Notes under the pieces: model-generated
The model's database searches: none
Seen by the model: the letters and a program-made list of their open reading frames with translations, nothing else
Told to the model about the DNA's origin: nothing
Shown here: piece by piece, positions 50,410 to 58,949 of the stretch
How positions within the stretch are numbered: the first letter of the stretch is position 1
How the letters are laid out: each line of letters begins with the position of its first letter
Program-made: the position numbers and the translations under genes
NCBI GenBank assembly: GCA_035561135.1
Contig: DATMYA010000014.1
Coordinates: forward strand, 62,001-126,000
Length of the DNA: 64,000 nucleotides
Reading direction: 5' to 3'
From: Clostridia bacterium
GTDB lineage: Bacteria > Acidobacteriota > Terriglobia > Terriglobales > Acidobacteriaceae

Positions 50410-50817
50410 CTAAACCAACTTCTGAGCGATTGTCTCATCCAGGATTTCTCGCACCGTCAATGGCACAATCATGATGTGCTCACGCCGGAAGAATCCGTCA
50501 ATCTCCCGCAGCGCATCGGCTGAAAAATCGAAGCCGATGAAGAACCCTTTCTGCCGTTTGGTTCTCATCATGGCTGCCTCGAAGTTGTCTATGTCGGGGC
50601 GTCTTACCTTGTCGATTTGCTTTACTTGGATTGGATACCACGAGTCCATGAAGTCGAGTTCACCCGCCGCCGCGCCACTCACTTTCGGTTCTGAGCCTAC
50701 GGGGTAGATTCGCCCGTCAATGCCCATGTCCCCTACCTGGACTTTGTTGGGGATACCGCCAAGGGCGATGACGGCCCAGTTCTCGAACTTGGCGGTGAAC
50801 ATGTCCGCAGATTTCAA
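50410..50817 (-). pseudogene. Restriction endonuclease domain fragment (Mrr-like)
   Basis: A 135-residue frame: FTAKFENWAVIALGGIPNKV, GDMGIDGR with Asp34, WYPIQVKQIDKVRRPDIDNF with Gln64-x-Lys66, and KGFFIGFDFSADALREIDGF. This Asp...QxK arrangement is that of Mrr-type restriction domains usually fused to the C-terminus of a DNA methyltransferase. The methylase part is absent, so this is probably a 3' remnant, though a short solitary nuclease cannot be excluded. It lies just outside attR, between the tRNA terminator and the PQQ gene. Confidence 0.6.
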
Positions 50818-50903
50818 AAGTACGCAATCGGCGCGTTTGATGGGCGATATTCGTAACTGGCGAGATCATCTGGGCTAGCGCCACCCAAATCAGTGATCTC
50901 TCC

Positions 50904-52544
50904 CTACTTCAAGCCATACACGACAATTCGTCCGGATGTCCCTTGCTTGGGCCAGATGGGCGAACTTATGCCAGCTGCGACCGCAATACGCTGATATCCG
51001 CCTGCTTCGTAACTCACAATGCCTCCGCCAACCGGCTGGCCGGTATTGTGGCTCCAGAGCTTCTTGCCGGAGTGCGCATCGAGCGCGACCACGTTGCCGT
51101 CCATGTCGGCGGTAAACACCAGCCCGCCCGCAGTGGCCGTTACTGCCGCCGCAACCGGCGTGGGCGCTTGGTATTTCCAGGCGACTTTGCCGGTATCGGC
51201 ATCAATCGCGGTCACCCATCCGCGCCATTGTTCCACCGGGTCCTGTTTGCCGAAGCTGGAATCGTGGGAGCCATTCCAAGGCTGGCCCGGCGCACCCTTC
51301 ATCGCGCTCAGTGGTGCGAGCTTGACCGAGGTGCACCAGTCGATTTCCGGAACGTACACAAGGTTCTGCTGCGGCGAATACGCGGGGCCGTTCCACTCCG
51401 CTCCTCCTTGTGAACCCGGACAGAATCGCGTGAACTTCGTCTCAGTGAGGGGAGCGTTGACACTCTCGCGAGTGGTTGCGACAGTCTGATATTTGGCTTG
51501 CAGCGTTTTCGGCTGCTGCTCGTTTGATCCGGCCTTGACGTCATTTTCAATGCCGTAAACCAGGCCATCTTTACCGGACGCGATGGCCAGCTTGTGTCCG
51601 CCGCGCGTTGTCACCAGGGCAGGCGCTGTTGCCATATCCCAATCGTGAAAATCGTCCTTCACAGGCTGTATGTAAGCGATCAGCTTGCCGGTCTTGGCGT
51701 CAATCGCCAGCACGGAACTGGTATACAGGTTATCTCCGGGGTGCATCGCTTTAATGAAATCGGGCGCAACATTTCCCGTGCCGACCCAGAGCACGCCAGT
51801 TGTGGGATCGACGTGATACGACGTCCACGTTGCTCCGCCCGTCGGCGGATTCTGTGCCGATTTCTTGGTCCATGTGGCCGCTGCCGGGCCGCTCGACGGC
51901 ACCACATGGAATTCCCATAGCTTCTTTCCGGTATTTGCTTCCAACGCGTAAACTCGCCCGGTTACCGCGAAATTGTCTCCACCGGCGTTGCCGATAAATA
52001 CCATGCCGTTCCACGCGAGCGGCGCAGCCGGTATGGTTTCGCCGTTTGCATGATTGGCGATCGGCGTACTCCACGCCGCTTTACCGGAGCTCGCATCTAT
52101 GGCGACAACATTGCCATCGTCGTATCCGCGAAATACCTTGCCCTGCGCCGCGGCCACGCCACGGTTCACACCCAGGCCCTTCCGCTGCGCTTCCGTAAGC
52201 GGCTCGGTGTGCTTCCAGCGGAGCTTGCACGTTTCCGCATCAATCGCGAACGTAGCGTCAAGTGTGGTGAAGTACAGAGTGCCTCCGACCACAACTGGGC
52301 CGGTTTCGAAGCTTGTCTTCACGCCGGAGTCATAGGTGCAGAGAGGCTGAAGCCGCGTCACGTTGGCAGTCTTGATTTCGTCGAGTGGTGAATAGCGGTC
52401 GCCGATGTAATCGCGGTCATACGTGGCCCAGTCGCTCTTTGCAATCTCAGCGGAGTTAGCCGCGGACTGCGTGCTCTGAGCGGCAAGAAGCGCCGCAGCC
52501 AACAGGAGCGAAACAATGGCTGCAAAACGAGCAGATTTTGACAT
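50904..52544 (-). CDS. PQQ-type beta-propeller dehydrogenase, exported
   Basis: A 546-residue periplasmic protein with signal peptide (ARFAAIVSLLLAAALLAAQS). It has the eight-blade quinoprotein pattern: DWATYDRDYIGDRYSPLDEI at the start, tryptophan-docking repeats such as AIDAETCKLRWKH, AIDASSGKAAWST, ALEANTGKKLWEF, AIDADTGKVAWKY and ALDAHSGKKLWSH, and HDWDMATAPALV. Relatives oxidise alcohols or sugars with PQQ and pass electrons to cytochromes. It lacks a haem motif (CxxCH). The substrate is unknown. Monocistronic. The 390 bp upstream of it to tRNA-Asp hold no gene. Confidence 0.9.
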   Translation of the reverse strand: MSKSARFAAIVSLLLAAALLAAQSTQSAANSAEIAKSDWATYDRDYIGDRYSPLDEIKTANVTRLQPLCTYDSGVKTSFETGPVVVGGTLYFTTLDATFAIDAETCKLRWKHTEPLTEAQRKGLGVNRGVAAAQGKVFRGYDDGNVVAIDASSGKAAWSTPIANHANGETIPAAPLAWNGMVFIGNAGGDNFAVTGRVYALEANTGKKLWEFHVVPSSGPAAATWTKKSAQNPPTGGATWTSYHVDPTTGVLWVGTGNVAPDFIKAMHPGDNLYTSSVLAIDAKTGKLIAYIQPVKDDFHDWDMATAPALVTTRGGHKLAIASGKDGLVYGIENDVKAGSNEQQPKTLQAKYQTVATTRESVNAPLTETKFTRFCPGSQGGAEWNGPAYSPQQNLVYVPEIDWCTSVKLAPLSAMKGAPGQPWNGSHDSSFGKQDPVEQWRGWVTAIDADTGKVAWKYQAPTPVAAAVTATAGGLVFTADMDGNVVALDAHSGKKLWSHNTGQPVGGGIVSYEAGGYQRIAVAAGISSPIWPKQGTSGRIVVYGLK

Positions 52545-52937
52545 AAGGAGTCCCTTCGAGAACGAGTCAACAATGAGACGTGACGGAGATGGTTACCGTT
52601 GCCCTGAGCGTTCGGTGATTGTCCAGATCCGCGAAACGTGCGGATTTCACCAATGTCGCCATTATCGATGGCAATCGCCAGCGGCTGTTCCGCCAATGTC
52701 CTAGCCGAACTTCCGCAACGATGACTCATGAATAAAGTAAGCGTGCGGCTGCTCTCTTCGCGCGAATCCGTGGAGACGCAAAACAGAATCACGCAATTGA
52801 AAGCGGAAATCTGAGTGCTAAGAGACATCAATACCTGAGGCGCACGAACATGCGGAGATGGCACCGGATGGGATGCGTGGGCAGATCGAAATGTTCAATC
52901 CACGAGAGCTGATTCTGAGGGTCTGATTCTAAAGATA

Positions 52938-53014
52938 TGGCGGGGACGACGAGACTCGAACTCGCGACCTCTGCCGTGACAGGGCAGCGTTCTAACCAAC
53001 TGAACTACGTCCCC
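52938..53014 (-). tRNA. tRNA-Asp (GTC)
   Basis: Reads GGGGACG-TA-GTTC...GAAC on minus, with anticodon arm CTGCC-CTGTCAC-GGCAG (anticodon GTC), T arm GCGAG-TTCGAGT-CTCGT region, CGTCCCC acceptor, discriminator G and encoded CCA. 77 nt with CCA. Confidence 0.95.
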
Positions 53015-53118
53015 GCTTTCGCGGACGATGCGCTTGGGTGCACACCGGTCGTACAGTCATCGGGCGTCACTCCGACGGCTTGAGGCTTACGCCTCTACTC
53101 CACTCTAACAGAGAGCTT

Positions 53119-53195
53119 TGGTGGGCAGTGCAGGATTCGAACCTGCGACCTTCTCGGTGTAAGCGAGACGCTCTAACCAGCTGAGCTAACCGCCC
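53119..53195 (-). tRNA. tRNA-Val (TAC)
   Basis: Acceptor GGGCGGT pairs with ACTGCCC (one G-T pair). Anticodon arm TCTCG-CTTACAC-CGAGA gives anticodon TAC. T loop TTCGAAT, discriminator A, encoded CCA. It lies 104 bp upstream of tRNA-Asp on the same strand, probably co-transcribed. Confidence 0.95.
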
Positions 53196-53589
53196 CTAAC
53201 TTCTCGTCGCGCCCACCGGCGCACAAGACCACATCGACGAGGGGCGGCATCGAAGCGGAACTGACTTCTACTGGAGTATACGGGCGACTAAGGTTTTCGT
53301 CAAACAACGCTTGCGACCCGTTCGATAGAAATTTTCTGGCATATACCTGGAGGGCTTTTGCTCATCCGGGATGAAGGAGAGTGAGACGCAACGGCTTCGC
53401 GTGAGCGTACTGAGCGACCGAACTGAAGGGCGCAACTGCACCTGTGCGGATGCGATTGCACGAATTCCGAGCGTTGAGTCAGTGAATATTCCGTGCATAG
53501 GCATCTTTTCTGACTTCTGCCGAAACAAACAGACTGGCTAGTCGATGTAGACCCGTGGCGCTAGCCCTACCTTCCTCGCAGGTGTCGGA
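53196..53589. other. Gap between tRNA-Val and response regulator
   Basis: No convincing gene. A minus-strand frame (53268-53528) has no ribosome site and no family-like sequence. The region should contain the tRNA promoter (near 53200-53240) and the promoter of the response regulator. Confidence 0.4.
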
Positions 53590-53970
53590 ATGAAAGCCGT
53601 CCTCTTTGTTGACGATCACGAAGTACTGGCGCGACTGAGTTGCGAAATTCTGCAGATGCAGGGCTATCGCGCTGTTTGTGCCTACAACGCCGCAGACGCG
53701 CTCGACAAATTCAGCCGCGAGAAATTCGATATCCTGGTGACCGACTTCCGCATGGAAGGCATGAACGGCCTTGAACTGGCACGGCAGATACACGCAAACA
53801 ATCCCGGCGTGCCGGTCATCATCGTCACCGGATACGGTCCGATTGACGGTGGCCAGGACGTGAACGCCTGCCTCCAAAAGGAAGAACTCTTCCCTGCCCT
53901 CCTGGATAAGATCAGGCTTTATCTCGGCGAGAGTGAAACGCCGGCAGAGGAGCCAGCCCGCTCCGCATAG
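53590..53970 (+). CDS. Single-domain response regulator
   Basis: A 126-residue receiver domain only: KAVLFVDDHEVLARL with the acid pair Asp8/Asp9, phospho-acceptor Asp52 (FDILVTDFRMEGMNG), VIIVTGYG with Thr, and the Lys position near CLQKEELF. No output domain follows. CheY-like proteins of this kind act through protein contacts. No kinase adjacent. Confidence 0.9.
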   Translation: MKAVLFVDDHEVLARLSCEILQMQGYRAVCAYNAADALDKFSREKFDILVTDFRMEGMNGLELARQIHANNPGVPVIIVTGYGPIDGGQDVNACLQKEELFPALLDKIRLYLGESETPAEEPARSA

Positions 53971-54129
53971 TGGAAGCGAACAACGACACCTCATGCTGAC
54001 GATGCGCCGTATTTTGCTGCGCCGGAGCATCTGCTCTTCGTAATCTCAAGGTGTTTCCAGAGATCAGACCTCGTCTATCAGGCGTCGTCTTAGCACGCCA
54101 GTGACGGAGCACCTGCTAAACTTCGTCGC

Positions 54130-55008
54130 GTGAAGCGTTTGATCGTAAATGCGGATGACTTCGGTCTGACGGCGGGCGTGAACAGGGCCATTGTTGAATG
54201 TCACGAGCGTGGAGTCGTGACCTCCACCACTTTGATGGCTACGGGCGCGCGCTTCGAGGAAGCTGTTGCGCTGGCTGGCAAAATCACCACTGACAATCGA
54301 TTGAGCATTGGCTGCCATGTGGTGCTGGTGGATGGCACGCCCTGCCTGCAACCCTCTTCTTTGCCCACGCTGACCGCGAACGGAAGCTTACGCCGCAAGC
54401 TCGGTGACTTTGCGATGGCGGCAATTCGTAAGCAGATTTCGGAAGCCGAGATTGAAGCTGAGGCATTGGCGCAATTCCGCAAATTGCAGAATGCCGGCGT
54501 GCGGCTTAGCCATTTCGACGCGCACAAGCACGCGCATATGTTCCCCGGCGTCGTGCGACCGCTACTGAGGGCTGCGCAGGCGTGCGGCATACGAGCGGTG
54601 CGGAATCCGTTCGAGAGCGCTAGGCCCTTGCCGTTACGACTACTTGTGACCAGTCGCAATTTGTGGACGCGATATGCGGAAGTCGCAGTGCTTCGGCGCT
54701 GGCTGCGGCCATTTCAGCGCTTAGTGAATGACTACGGTCTGCGCACAACCGACGGCAGCCTTGGAGTGGTGGTAACGGGAGTGCTCAGCGAGCAACTGCT
54801 GGAAGTGATCATCGCCGCCATGCCTGAGGGTACGTGGGAGCTGGTCTGTCATCCTGGGTACAACGATGCAGAGCTGGCGCTTGCAAGCACACGGCTGCTT
54901 TGGTCCCGAGCCACGGAATTGCAGGTTCTGACTTCATCCGCCGCCCGTGAGATTCTCGAGCGCTACGGCATTGAGCTAATCAGTTATCACGATCTTGCAA
55001 ACATTTAA
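54130..55008 (+). CDS. ChbG/HpnK family carbohydrate deacetylase
   Basis: A 292-residue YdjC-fold protein, GTG start. Motifs: RLIVNADDFGLTAGVNRAIV (Asp9, Asp10 metal/catalysis), GCHVVLVDGTP (His63), RLSHFDAHKHAHMFPGVVRP with the His pair, and LVCHPGYND near the end. ChbG deacetylates chitobiose; HpnK is hopanoid-associated. No hopanoid genes are visible here, so the substrate is open. It is followed by bshA at 90 bp, which suggests a possible role as the GlcNAc-malate deacetylase partner, though known BshB belongs to a different family (LmbE). Confidence 0.85.
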   Translation: MKRLIVNADDFGLTAGVNRAIVECHERGVVTSTTLMATGARFEEAVALAGKITTDNRLSIGCHVVLVDGTPCLQPSSLPTLTANGSLRRKLGDFAMAAIRKQISEAEIEAEALAQFRKLQNAGVRLSHFDAHKHAHMFPGVVRPLLRAAQACGIRAVRNPFESARPLPLRLLVTSRNLWTRYAEVAVLRRWLRPFQRLVNDYGLRTTDGSLGVVVTGVLSEQLLEVIIAAMPEGTWELVCHPGYNDAELALASTRLLWSRATELQVLTSSAAREILERYGIELISYHDLANI

Positions 55009-55098
55009 GACTGCCAGGGTGCTCCTGCTTCTGAATCTTCGGGCAGTTCGGGATATCCAATACGAAGTTGCACTCCAAGGCTAACGAAAAGACCGTAT

Positions 55099-56247
55099 AT
55101 GCGGATAGGAATTACCTGTTACCCAACTTACGGCGGCAGCGGTGTGGTCGCCACGGAACTCGGCATTGAACTCGCCCAACGCGGACATCAGGTTCACTTC
55201 ATCACCTACTCGGAGCCGATACGGCTTACGGAGCCGCATCCAAATATCCACTACCACGAAGTGGAGGTTTCGCGTTATCCGCTCTTCGAATACCCGCCGT
55301 ACGACCTGGCGCTGGCAACGCGCATGGCCGAGGTGGCGGAGATCTATGAACTCGATCTGCTGCACGTACATTATGCGATTCCGCACTCTGTGAGTGCCAT
55401 GCTCGCACGCCAGATGCTTGCCTTCGGCAACGGAGCTAAGCCGCGCAAGCTTCCATTCGTCACGACGCTACACGGCACCGACATCACGCTGGTCGGCCTC
55501 GACCACTCCTATCTTCCGATCACGCGATTTTCGATCGAGCAGTCCGATGGCGTTACAGCCATTTCGAGTTATCTGAAGCAGAAGACGCTGGAAGAGTTCG
55601 AGATCAAGCATCACATCGAAGTCATCCACAATTTCGTGAACTGCGATCTGTATCGTCGCGAGCCTGATGCTGTCGAACGCCGTCGCGAATTCGCGCAGGA
55701 TGGCGAGCGCATCCTGGCACATCTTTCGAACTTCCGGCCGGTGAAGCGCGTGACCGACGTCATCGAGATATTCGATCGCGTTTTGAAGAAGATTCCCGCG
55801 CGCCTGGTCATGATCGGCGATGGGCCTGACCGCTCGAAGGCCGAGTGGCTGGCGATGAAGAAAGGCATACACGACCGCGTTCTCTTTATGGGCAAGCAGG
55901 ACCGCGTGCACGAAAAAATTGGAGTTGCCGATGTAATGCTGCTGCCGAGCGAATTGGAATCGTTTGGACTGGCAGCGTTGGAAGGAATGGCGTGCGAGGT
56001 GGTTCCGATTGCGACGAATGTCGGCGGAGTGCCGGAACTGATTGAGCAAGGGCGCAACGGCTACATGGCAAACGTAGGCGACGTCGAAGAGATGGCCCGC
56101 TGCGCAATCGAAGTACTGGGAGACGATGCGAAGCTGCAGCAGGTACGCAAAAGGGCACGTTCAACGGCGCAGTCACGCTTCTGCGCAACGAAAATCATTC
56201 CAAAATACGAGCAGTTTTATCGCGAGGTGCTGGAGCGCGATTCGTAA
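55099..56247 (+). CDS. bshA: N-acetyl-alpha-D-glucosaminyl L-malate synthase
   Basis: A 382-residue GT4 glycosyltransferase that joins GlcNAc to L-malate, the first step of bacillithiol synthesis. BshA-specific features: GITCYPTYGGSGVVATELGI at the N-terminus, HYAIPHSVSAMLARQML, TLHGTDITLVG and, in the C-terminal Rossmann domain, ADVMLLPSELESFGLAALEG then MACEVVPIATNVGGVPELIE with the Ex7E. Length fits. bshB and bshC are not in the window. The 3' end overlaps the convergent kinase gene by 31 bp. Confidence 0.93.
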   Translation: MRIGITCYPTYGGSGVVATELGIELAQRGHQVHFITYSEPIRLTEPHPNIHYHEVEVSRYPLFEYPPYDLALATRMAEVAEIYELDLLHVHYAIPHSVSAMLARQMLAFGNGAKPRKLPFVTTLHGTDITLVGLDHSYLPITRFSIEQSDGVTAISSYLKQKTLEEFEIKHHIEVIHNFVNCDLYRREPDAVERRREFAQDGERILAHLSNFRPVKRVTDVIEIFDRVLKKIPARLVMIGDGPDRSKAEWLAMKKGIHDRVLFMGKQDRVHEKIGVADVMLLPSELESFGLAALEGMACEVVPIATNVGGVPELIEQGRNGYMANVGDVEEMARCAIEVLGDDAKLQQVRKRARSTAQSRFCATKIIPKYEQFYREVLERDS

Positions 56248-57551
56248 ATCCCGGCGCTGAGTTCATCCGATTGCGGCACTGGGAGCGCAAGGCGCACGAG
56301 AGTTCCCCGTCCGGGATGGCTCTCCACTTCCATGTGTGCGGCGTCACTATATAACACTTCAAGTCTTTCCTTGATATTGGCCATGCCGATGCCGGTCCCA
56401 AGAGGCAGTGCAGGCTCACCGTCGCACATGCCGACGCCGTCGTCTTCCACCTCGACGACGAGCATGCCGTTGAACATTCTGCTCCGCAAGTGGATGCTGC
56501 CGCCTTCTATCTTCGGACTCAGGCCGTGCTTGATGCAGTTCTCCACGAGCGGCTGCAGGATCATGCTTGGCACCAAGACCCCGAGGGTTTCCGGCTCCAG
56601 TTCCTTGTTCACCTTCAGTTTGTCGCACCCGAAGCGAACGACTTCGATATCGAGATAGTCGTCAATAGAGGCCAGTTCGTCCCGCAGTTCGACGAAAGAG
56701 TCCCCCTTTCGGAGCAGTCGCCGCAGGATATTGGCCAGTTTGAGGATCATCTCGCGCGCTGTATCAGGGTCGAAGCGAACAAGTGAGGAGACGGAGTTCA
56801 GGGTGTTAAACAGGAAGTGCGGATTGATCTGGCTCTGAAGGGCCTCCATGCGGGCGTGCAGAAGAAGACGCTCCTGCTCTTCCAGCTTCATCTCGATCCG
56901 GGTGTTGTTAAGCACCTTCAGTGCGATGGCCACCGCCATAACCGTAGTGCCGTAGATTGCAGCGCGGATTACCCAGTTAGGACTATCGAGTTCGAACGTG
57001 TAAGCCGGAAACGCATCCTTAACTTCGAATCGCATCAACTGAAGACCCAGGATGAGCAGGAAGAAGGATGTCTGCCAGTCAATAAACGATTTGGCGATCG
57101 TGCGCCGAATCCAACGATAGATGCTTAGGTCGAACAGCGGAGAGAATGACCAGATGGCTTCGCGATCTTGAGCAAAGTTACGCAGCATGCCGGCAGATAG
57201 CCCAGCGATTACGTTCAGCGGCAGGTTAGCCCATTCATGCAGAGCAAGCGATGGCATCGAGACCAGCAGCGCACCCGCGACGCCGGCAGTGCGGCCAGCG
57301 ATAACGCCCATCAGGATACAACTCTCAAATGCGACGTCGGCGGCGATGAAGTTCTTGACCGTGCCGCGAACGACCACCCCGAGCGCAAAAGGAACGCCCA
57401 TGAGCAGCACCATTTCAATCTTCTCGGAAAACGTGCGCTCTTCGCGAAAGAGCAGGACGCGAAAACGACGCGAGCGCGCGAGCACACTGCTAACAGCCGC
57501 GGAGACGCCCAGCTTGATCAGCAGCGTGATGAGAATGAGTTTTTGGTCCAA
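56217..57551 (-). CDS. LytS-type sensor histidine kinase
   Basis: A 444-residue membrane kinase. About six helices of a 5TM-LYT-like sensor fill residues 5-220 (GVPFALGVVVRGTVKNFIAA, SCILMGVIAGRTAGVAGALL, FFLLILGLQLMRF). The His_kinase domain has phospho-His in LQSQINPHFLFNTLNSVSSL, then an ATPase: LQPLVENCIKHGL (N box), VEVEDDGVGM (G1) and GTGIGMANIKERL (G2). The family usually pairs with a LytTR regulator, not found here. It is convergent with bshA. Confidence 0.9.
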   Translation of the reverse strand: MDQKLILITLLIKLGVSAAVSSVLARSRRFRVLLFREERTFSEKIEMVLLMGVPFALGVVVRGTVKNFIAADVAFESCILMGVIAGRTAGVAGALLVSMPSLALHEWANLPLNVIAGLSAGMLRNFAQDREAIWSFSPLFDLSIYRWIRRTIAKSFIDWQTSFFLLILGLQLMRFEVKDAFPAYTFELDSPNWVIRAAIYGTTVMAVAIALKVLNNTRIEMKLEEQERLLLHARMEALQSQINPHFLFNTLNSVSSLVRFDPDTAREMILKLANILRRLLRKGDSFVELRDELASIDDYLDIEVVRFGCDKLKVNKELEPETLGVLVPSMILQPLVENCIKHGLSPKIEGGSIHLRSRMFNGMLVVEVEDDGVGMCDGEPALPLGTGIGMANIKERLEVLYSDAAHMEVESHPGRGTLVRLALPVPQSDELSAGIYESRSSTSR

Positions 57552-57568
57552 AACTACAGTCGCCAGTG

Positions 57569-57587
57569 GCCGGTTGCCAGTTGCCAG
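57569..57587 (+). repeat. 19-bp repeat downstream of alaX, copy 1
   Basis: GCCGGTTGCCAGTTGCCAG, identical with 58878-58896. The two copies flank the alaX gene in the same orientation on plus. Confidence 0.6.
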
Positions 57588-57596
57588 TATAGCCGT

Positions 57597-58862
57597 TTAG
57601 CGCCCCGCGACCTTCGCTGCTGCCGCTTGGATTGCCTGCTCCAGACGGTTGCCGTCGGGGACTCCACCCTGCGCCAGGTCCCTGCTGCCGCCTCCGCGTC
57701 CGCCTAACGCGGCCATGGCATCTTTCATCAGGGAACCCATGTCATTGCCGAGACCAGGTGATTGCGCAAACACCATCGCCGCCTGGCCTTCGCCGGCACC
57801 AAGCAGCGCGACCACATTGGCTGACGCAGTCATCTTCTGTGCCAGGAGTTTGACGAATGCCATGTCGCGATCGGGGAATACCTGCGTGACAACGCGTATG
57901 CTATCCGGCGCTGCGGCGCGCGGTGCCTCGGCTAGCAACTGCACCGCCTTGAGTTCCGCGATCTCTTCCAGCAGCTTATGGCGGACCTTGGCAGCAGACT
58001 TGTTGTCGTCAAGCAGCTTGCCGATCTGCGCGGGAACTTCCCATATGTGCGTGGAGAAGAGCGCGCCGGCTTCGGTGAGCGTCTCGTAGTCTTTGCGCGC
58101 ATGGCGTACGGCGCGGGTGCCGCAGACAAACTCGATGCGTACGCCCTGCTTCACTCTTTCGACTTTGCGCAACAGGATGGCACCAATCTGCCCCGTGCTC
58201 TTGACGTGCGTTCCGCCGCAGGCGCACAGGTCGAAATTGCTTATGTCGATGAGCCGAAGTTGGTCGCGTTCGGCTGGCGGAATCTTGCGCAGCCCCAACT
58301 GGCGTGCTTCGTCAATCGTAACAAAGCGCATGGATACGGCGCGATCTTCGAGCACGATGTCGTTCGCGCGCTGCTCGGCTCTGCGCACCTGATCGGCGGA
58401 GAGTGACTTGCAGTCGAGATCGATCGTGCAGCTCTCGTTCCCCATGTGGAACGAAACGGTGGGCGCATTGAACATCTCAAGGAAAGCTGCCGAGAGAACG
58501 TGTTGGCCTGAGTGCTGCTGCATGTGGTCGCGCCGGCGATCCACGTCGATGAAGCCGCGCACGCGAACGGCCCCGGCCTTCACATCGGAAGGCAATGTAC
58601 CTTCAATGACGTGGAGGATGGTTCCGTCGTCTTCCTCCGCAACGTCGGCGACGCGCAACTTTGGCAGGAAATATCCGCGTGCGACCTCAAGCGGCTCAAG
58701 TTCAAGCCAACCGGTATCGGATACCTGCCCGCCGCTGGTGGGGTAGAACACCGTGCGATCGAGCACGACAGCGGTGCGTCCATCTGCAAGTGCGCGCGTC
58801 TCTTCGAGAGCGGCGACGAAGTCATAGAGAAACGAATTGTGATAGTAGAGGCGATCAGTCAT
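57597..58862 (-). CDS. alaX: Alanyl-tRNA editing protein (AlaX, long form with DHHA1)
   Basis: A 421-residue free-standing editing protein that hydrolyses Ser- or Gly-tRNA(Ala). From ATG 58862: N-terminal part with FYPTSGGQVSDTG, the zinc site HMQQHSGQHVLSAAF (His113, His117) and LCACGGTHV (Cys213, His219 region), then a coiled coil and a C-terminal DHHA1 domain ending ALGGRGGGSRDLAQGGVPDG. It is like AlaRS without the catalytic domain (AlaX-L). A 26-codon upstream extension overlaps the palindromic repeat and is not credible. Monocistronic, 87 bp after thrC. Confidence 0.92.
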   Translation of the reverse strand: MTDRLYYHNSFLYDFVAALEETRALADGRTAVVLDRTVFYPTSGGQVSDTGWLELEPLEVARGYFLPKLRVADVAEEDDGTILHVIEGTLPSDVKAGAVRVRGFIDVDRRRDHMQQHSGQHVLSAAFLEMFNAPTVSFHMGNESCTIDLDCKSLSADQVRRAEQRANDIVLEDRAVSMRFVTIDEARQLGLRKIPPAERDQLRLIDISNFDLCACGGTHVKSTGQIGAILLRKVERVKQGVRIEFVCGTRAVRHARKDYETLTEAGALFSTHIWEVPAQIGKLLDDNKSAAKVRHKLLEEIAELKAVQLLAEAPRAAAPDSIRVVTQVFPDRDMAFVKLLAQKMTASANVVALLGAGEGQAAMVFAQSPGLGNDMGSLMKDAMAALGGRGGGSRDLAQGGVPDGNRLEQAIQAAAAKVAGR

Positions 58863-58871
58863 GAGTAGTAG

Positions 58872-58945
58872 CCGGTTGCCGGTTGCCAGTTGCCAGCGAA
58901 CACCAGCACTTGCTGGCAACTGGGCACCGGCAACTGACAACAGTG
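58872..58945. repeat. Palindromic repeat between thrC and alaX (contains 19-bp repeat copy 2)
   Basis: GCCGGTTGCCAGTTGCCAG (58878-58896) is identical to the copy at 57569. Further on, GCTGGCAACTGGGCACCGGC (58912) is its inverted relative, so the whole segment can fold into a long hairpin. Such CCAGTTGCCAG/CTGGCAACTGG arrays are dispersed intergenic repeats. Confidence 0.6.
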
Positions 58946-58949
58946 TTCT

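Noticed and set aside
53268..53528. Minus-strand ORF of 86 codons upstream of the response regulator
   Set aside because: No ribosome site, no folded-looking sequence, and it would overlap the promoter region.
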